Assembly: GCA_022773945.1 (NCBI GenBank)
Contig: JALFNS010000008.1
Coordinates: 1 to 64,000 of the forward strand
Length of the DNA: 64,000 nucleotides
Source of the DNA: Clostridiales bacterium
GTDB taxonomy: Bacteria > Bacillota > Clostridia > Peptostreptococcales > Anaerovoracaceae
Direction of reading: 5' to 3'
Shown here: one piece after another, positions 60,797 through 64,000 of the stretch
Layout: every line of letters starts with the position of its first letter
Position numbering within the stretch: position 1 is the first letter of the stretch
The notes under the pieces: model-generated
Told to the model about the DNA's origin: nothing
What the model saw: only the letters and a program-made list of their open reading frames with translations
The model's database searches: none
Position numbers and translations under genes: made by a program

Positions 60797-61720
60797 ATGA
60801 CCAAGTATTCAATAGTCGTGCCGGTGTACAATTCTGAGAAGACACTGGCTGAGCTTCATGAGAGGGTAAGAAATGTGTTCACGGATGTGGTCGGAGCGGA
60901 TTACGAGCTTATCCTTGTGGACGACTCATCTAAGGACGGATCCTTCGAGGAGATGAAGAGAATCCACAGTCTGGACGATAAGGTGAAGGTGTTCCAGCTG
61001 GCCAAGAATTTCGGACAGCACAACGCCCTCATGTGCGGATTCGCACAGGCCACGGGAGACTATGTTGTCACAATCGACGATGACCTGCAGCACCCGCCGG
61101 AGGAGATACCTAAACTTATAGAAGCCATGGCGGCAGACCCGGAAGTGGACGTGGCCATAGGCAAGTACGACTCCAAGAAGCACGGCCCTATAAGAAACCT
61201 CGGATCCAAAGTTATTAACAGAATAGCCATGGACACTAACGAGAAGACGGAAAATCTGGACATGACCAGCTTCCGCCTCATGAAGAAATACGTGGTTGAC
61301 TATATAGTGAACATCAAGATAGACACGCCGAGAATCGGCTACCTTATAATGGCGATTACGGACAGGATAATCAACGTGACTGTACACCACGACGAGAGAA
61401 AGTACGGAACGAGCCAGTACTCCTTCAAGCGACTGGTGAGAGACTTCAAGCTGGAGGTAATGTCCAACACTGTGCTGCCACTGAAGCTGGTCAAGTACGT
61501 GGGCGGAATCTCCTGCCTGGCCAGCCTGGTTCTCATGATTGTCTACCTGATCGAGTACATAACAGGCAGCATCGAAGTCCTGGGATGGACCACAATTATC
61601 GTACTCATGCTGCTTTTCTTCGGAATAACTCTCATGTCCATAGGCATCATAGGAGAGTACCTGATGCGAATCATAGGAGAATCGAAGAAAATACCGAACT
61701 ATTTCATAAGGAAGAACTAA
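60797..61720 (+). CDS. GT2 polyprenyl-phosphate glycosyltransferase (second cassette)
   Basis: This 307-residue paralog of the 38.3-kb GT2 has SIVVPVYNSEKTL, ILVDDSSKDGS, AKNFGQHNALMCG and TIDDDLQHPPEE, and two C-terminal membrane helices (about 230-255 and 265-290) ending IGIIGEYLMRI. It should load a nucleotide sugar onto undecaprenyl phosphate in the manner of ArnC, GtrB and CsbB. A strong ribosome site (GAGAGGAG) and its own promoter precede it, and the ATP-grasp partner starts three bases after its stop codon. The different leader structure compared with the first cassette implies separate control. Confidence 0.88.
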   Translation: MTKYSIVVPVYNSEKTLAELHERVRNVFTDVVGADYELILVDDSSKDGSFEEMKRIHSLDDKVKVFQLAKNFGQHNALMCGFAQATGDYVVTIDDDLQHPPEEIPKLIEAMAADPEVDVAIGKYDSKKHGPIRNLGSKVINRIAMDTNEKTENLDMTSFRLMKKYVVDYIVNIKIDTPRIGYLIMAITDRIINVTVHHDERKYGTSQYSFKRLVRDFKLEVMSNTVLPLKLVKYVGGISCLASLVLMIVYLIEYITGSIEVLGWTTIIVLMLLFFGITLMSIGIIGEYLMRIIGESKKIPNYFIRKN

Positions 61721-61723
61721 AGA

Positions 61724-63013
61724 ATGAAGACAGTGCTTATACTGGGCGCAATAGATTCATTTTGCGACCTGATAGAAGATTACAGGAGAATGGGCGTCAG
61801 GACTGTCGCCTGCGACTACTACGAAGGGGCGCCGGGCAAGTCTGTGGCCGACTTCGGCTACGACGTGAGCACCCTGGACGTGGACAAGCTTGAGGAGATA
61901 GGCAGACGGCACGATATAGACGGAGTCCTCTGCGCATTCTCGGACAGGAACATCGAACCCTGCTATGAACTGGCGAAGAGAATGAACCTGCCCCAGATAT
62001 ACAATCCGGAACTCATCAGACTACTGACAGACAAGATATACATGAAGCAGGCTCTGAAGGAAGGCGGCTTCCCCATCACGGAATACGCCATTCTCAAGTC
62101 GGACTTCAGCGACGAGGAGCTGAGCGGTTTCACCTTCCCGGTTATCATCAAGCCCATCGACAGTTCGGGGAGCAAAGGCATATACATCTGCGCCGACTGC
62201 GATGAAATCAGGGCCAGGATGGGAGACACCATCGAGAAATCGGTCAACTACGATGATAGGTTCATCGTTGAGGAGTACTATCCATACGATGAAATATCGA
62301 TAACAGCCTGGGTGAGCGGGGGCAGAGCCTATGTCACATGCGTATACGACAACGGCAAGAACTTCGACCCTGAGAACCCGGCCAACGTGAGCCTTTGCAA
62401 TGTGGTGTTCCCGTCGAAATACACGCGCGGAAACGTGGAGTATTTCAGAGACCTGGTGCAGAGAATGACAGAAACCTTCGGAGTGGAGAACGGACCGGTC
62501 ACGGTCCAGTGCTTCGTGGGACCTGCGGGACTCAAGGTGAACGAGTTCATCTGCAGACTGGCGGGAGACGGCGCATACATGTGCTCCGCCGTTATGGGAG
62601 CGCCGGCGGTTGCCGACAAGACGGAGAACTACGTTATAGGCAATCCGGTTGACTGCGCGGACCTGGAGGCATTCAACCCGGATGTTGACGAGACATATTA
62701 TCAGATAGGTGTTTACGTCAACGTGACGGGCAGGATATATTTTGATTTCACGAAGGAGGAGCTTTTCGAGAAGGTGCCGGGGCTTGTCAGAGCGGATGTG
62801 TACGCGAAGAACGGCAGCGAGTACAAATTCGTCACAACGGGCGGCACAGTTGTTTGCAGGCTTTACGTGAGAAGAGAAGATCCGGAGATGGGATACGTGG
62901 ATTATCTCGACAAGGTTAAGGAAGTAATCAGCATCAGAGACGAGTCGGGCTGTGAGATAGCCGATTTTCACGAGCCGGATCACGAGCTGAGGGATGAATG
63001 TTATGAGATTTAG
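61724..63013 (+). CDS. ATP-grasp ligase paired with GT2 (second cassette)
   Basis: This 429-residue ATP-grasp protein has a Rossmann-type N-terminus (KTVLILGAIDSFCDLIEDYR), FPVIIKPIDSSGSKGI in the ATP-grasp core, EEYYPYDEISITAWV, VKVNEFICRLAGDG near the metal site, and a C-terminal beta domain (about 330-415). It shares the core IKPIDSSGS/KSVDSSGSRG with the protein at 37.1 kb, but the two are only distantly alike elsewhere. It immediately follows a GT2 gene in the same order as the first pair. The metal-ligand region reads NEF rather than the usual E-x-N, so catalytic competence should be checked. It ends overlapping the next gene by 11 bases. Confidence 0.75.
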   Translation: MKTVLILGAIDSFCDLIEDYRRMGVRTVACDYYEGAPGKSVADFGYDVSTLDVDKLEEIGRRHDIDGVLCAFSDRNIEPCYELAKRMNLPQIYNPELIRLLTDKIYMKQALKEGGFPITEYAILKSDFSDEELSGFTFPVIIKPIDSSGSKGIYICADCDEIRARMGDTIEKSVNYDDRFIVEEYYPYDEISITAWVSGGRAYVTCVYDNGKNFDPENPANVSLCNVVFPSKYTRGNVEYFRDLVQRMTETFGVENGPVTVQCFVGPAGLKVNEFICRLAGDGAYMCSAVMGAPAVADKTENYVIGNPVDCADLEAFNPDVDETYYQIGVYVNVTGRIYFDFTKEELFEKVPGLVRADVYAKNGSEYKFVTTGGTVVCRLYVRREDPEMGYVDYLDKVKEVISIRDESGCEIADFHEPDHELRDECYEI

Positions 63014-63872
63014 GAAGTTACTTACAGTTACAATAGCGGTACTGATGGCAATGTGTGTGCCGGCTTTTGCTTTTGCGGAGCCTCTGGACGGAGGAACGGA
63101 CACATACAACGGTGAGCTGCCGGAGCTGCAGAACGCCATAGCCAAGCAGGCGATTAACTGCGCCTATGCGCCGGGAACCTCAAGGTCCGTGTACAGATAC
63201 CACGGAGGCAGCCCGAAGCCTGCATACAAGGCGGCTCTCAGTCAGGCCTACGGCAGCAGATCCGGGTGGAGCAAGCAGACTAGGGCAGGCGCGTCCTGCG
63301 ACGTGTTCGTGGGAACCGTGGTGAGAACCAGCGGATACGACACAAACTTCCCGAGAGCACTGGCCAAAGACCTGAAATATCTGCCGAGCTCGAGCAAATT
63401 CAAAAAGGTAAAGCTCAGCAGCGTATCGGAGCTTGAACCGGGAGATATTTTCTTTTACCTGCGCCACGGCGGCGGAGGGCATATATCCGTTTACGTTGAG
63501 ATCGGCGGTGTGGGCTACATAGCCAATGCCCATTATTCCGGCGGCGGAGCCTACGGGTGCATAGACCAGAAGGCAAAGAGCGTGAGCGGGTCCGGCTACA
63601 AGATGTTCGCCATATACAGAGCGACGGAAGACTGCACTGCTCCATTCTCTCGGGGAGACGAATCGGAGGAGGTGGCTAAAATTCAGGATTTCCTCAAGTG
63701 GTCAGGATATCTGGAGGGAGAATCTGACGGCAAGTACGGCAAGAACACGGTTAAGGCTGTGAAGGCGTTCCAGAAGGATGCAGGTCTGGAGGTTACAGGT
63801 GAGTTCGGTGCGGATTCACTGGAGGCAATCAGCTCCTACACCAAGGATGCGGCCGGCACGAACAAGGAATAG
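63003..63872 (+). CDS. Secreted NlpC/P60-like hydrolase with one peptidoglycan-binding domain
   Basis: This 289-residue paralog of the 57.0-kb protein has a signal peptide (about 1-25), the same papain-like domain (about 30-210; RAGASCDVFVGTVVR, GGGGHISVYVE, NFPRAL) and a single peptidoglycan-binding module (about 220-275). Start ATG 63003 is preferred over the in-frame ATG 62994 because GAGGG (62989-62993) touches the latter but lies nine bases before the former. The gene begins inside the end of the ATP-grasp gene, tying a wall hydrolase to the GT2 cassette. The last dozen residues are unrelated to its longer paralog. Confidence 0.85.
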   Translation: MRFRKLLTVTIAVLMAMCVPAFAFAEPLDGGTDTYNGELPELQNAIAKQAINCAYAPGTSRSVYRYHGGSPKPAYKAALSQAYGSRSGWSKQTRAGASCDVFVGTVVRTSGYDTNFPRALAKDLKYLPSSSKFKKVKLSSVSELEPGDIFFYLRHGGGGHISVYVEIGGVGYIANAHYSGGGAYGCIDQKAKSVSGSGYKMFAIYRATEDCTAPFSRGDESEEVAKIQDFLKWSGYLEGESDGKYGKNTVKAVKAFQKDAGLEVTGEFGADSLEAISSYTKDAAGTNKE

Positions 63873-63887
63873 AACGGGAACATTGGG

Positions 63888-64000
63888 ATGAGAAGAAGCA
63901 GTAATTTAGGATTATGGGTAATACTGACAGTCATGCTCTTTGTCGTGACTCTGGCAGGCTTCGCGGGCCTCGTCATATATGAATATGACGGTGAGAAGGA
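63888..64000 (+). CDS. Start of a membrane-anchored protein, truncated by the window end
   Basis: ATG 63888 opens a frame that runs off the window after 37 codons. It begins MRRSSNLGLWV and a hydrophobic helix (about 10-30) follows, then YEYDGEK, which looks like an N-terminal anchor or uncleaved signal of an extracellular protein. The family cannot be told. It starts 15 bases after the hydrolase stop codon, so it probably belongs to the same operon. Confidence 0.6.
   Translation, partial: MRRSSNLGLWVILTVMLFVVTLAGFAGLVIYEYDGEK

Noticed and set aside
1..64000. tRNA, rRNA, insertion sequences, prophage or replication origin
   Set aside because: None was recognised on reading both strands; the only mobile-element trace is the Rpn-like relic and the AAA-ATPase gene.

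Overview
The window looks like chromosomal DNA from an anaerobic, Gram-positive, mid-GC Clostridia-type bacterium. The evidence is the fhs-fchA-folD one-carbon set, teichoic-acid-type genes (tagD and four CDP-glycerol glycerophosphotransferases), three LytR-CpsA-Psr proteins, GH25 lysozymes, an rplS promoter with a short leader, AGGAGG ribosome sites and extended -10 promoters. Placing it in a particular family would be guesswork, because no database search was possible.

Region 1 (1-4.1 kb): the end of an NCS1 cytosine/purine-type permease, a terminator, then a soluble sensor-kinase-like protein and a sigma-54 activator. Both partners have lost their canonical phospho-acceptor residues (His to Asp, Asp to Ser). 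Region 2 (4.1-12.8 kb): rplS, rbgA, rnhB, then the tetrahydrofolate operon fhs-fchA-folD, a convergent Na/phosphate symporter, and larB plus a shortened larC. Region 3 (12.8-29.6 kb): valS, folC, a lipid kinase, a GNAT acetyltransferase, two secreted GH25 lysozymes, a phosphohexomutase, ddl, thrS and three LCP proteins, mostly packed head to tail with overlaps.

Region 4 (29.6-43.7 kb) is a surface-glycan locus. It holds a lactate/malate dehydrogenase-like gene, a CapK/PaaK-like adenylate-forming enzyme, a WecE-like sugar aminotransferase, a paired SMR-type transporter resembling ArnE/ArnF, rfbA, two multipass membrane proteins, a Wzx-type flippase, a GT2/ATP-grasp pair, an acyltransferase and an L,D-transpeptidase. 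Region 5 (43.9-58.5 kb) has an AT-rich 750-residue surface protein, a lipoprotein, a YfhO-like membrane glycosyltransferase, tagD, four CDP-glycerol transferases and an NlpC/P60-like hydrolase. Its teichoic-acid part is bracketed by two unusual repeat arrays (46.15-46.46 and 58.23-58.46 kb). Region 6 (58.5-64 kb) has a likely acquired AAA-ATPase/nuclease gene beside a decayed Rpn-type gene, then a second GT2/ATP-grasp pair, a second NlpC/P60-like protein and the start of a membrane protein.

The genes of regions 4-6 fit one working model, which is inference. dTDP-4-amino-sugar made with RfbA and WecE is moved to undecaprenyl phosphate by ArnC/CsbB-like GT2 enzymes. The lipid-linked sugar may be modified by a partner ATP-grasp ligase and flipped by the SMR pair. 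YfhO/GT-C-type proteins then transfer it to a poly(glycerol phosphate) or other polymer that LCP proteins attach to the wall. The most unusual items are the two arrays, each made of diverged 38-bp palindromic repeats separated by 25-bp unique segments (63-bp period, half-sites every 31/32 bp), the phospho-acceptor-less two-component pair, the twice-occurring GT2/ATP-grasp cassette, and five genes whose promoters place the transcript start at or next to the start codon.
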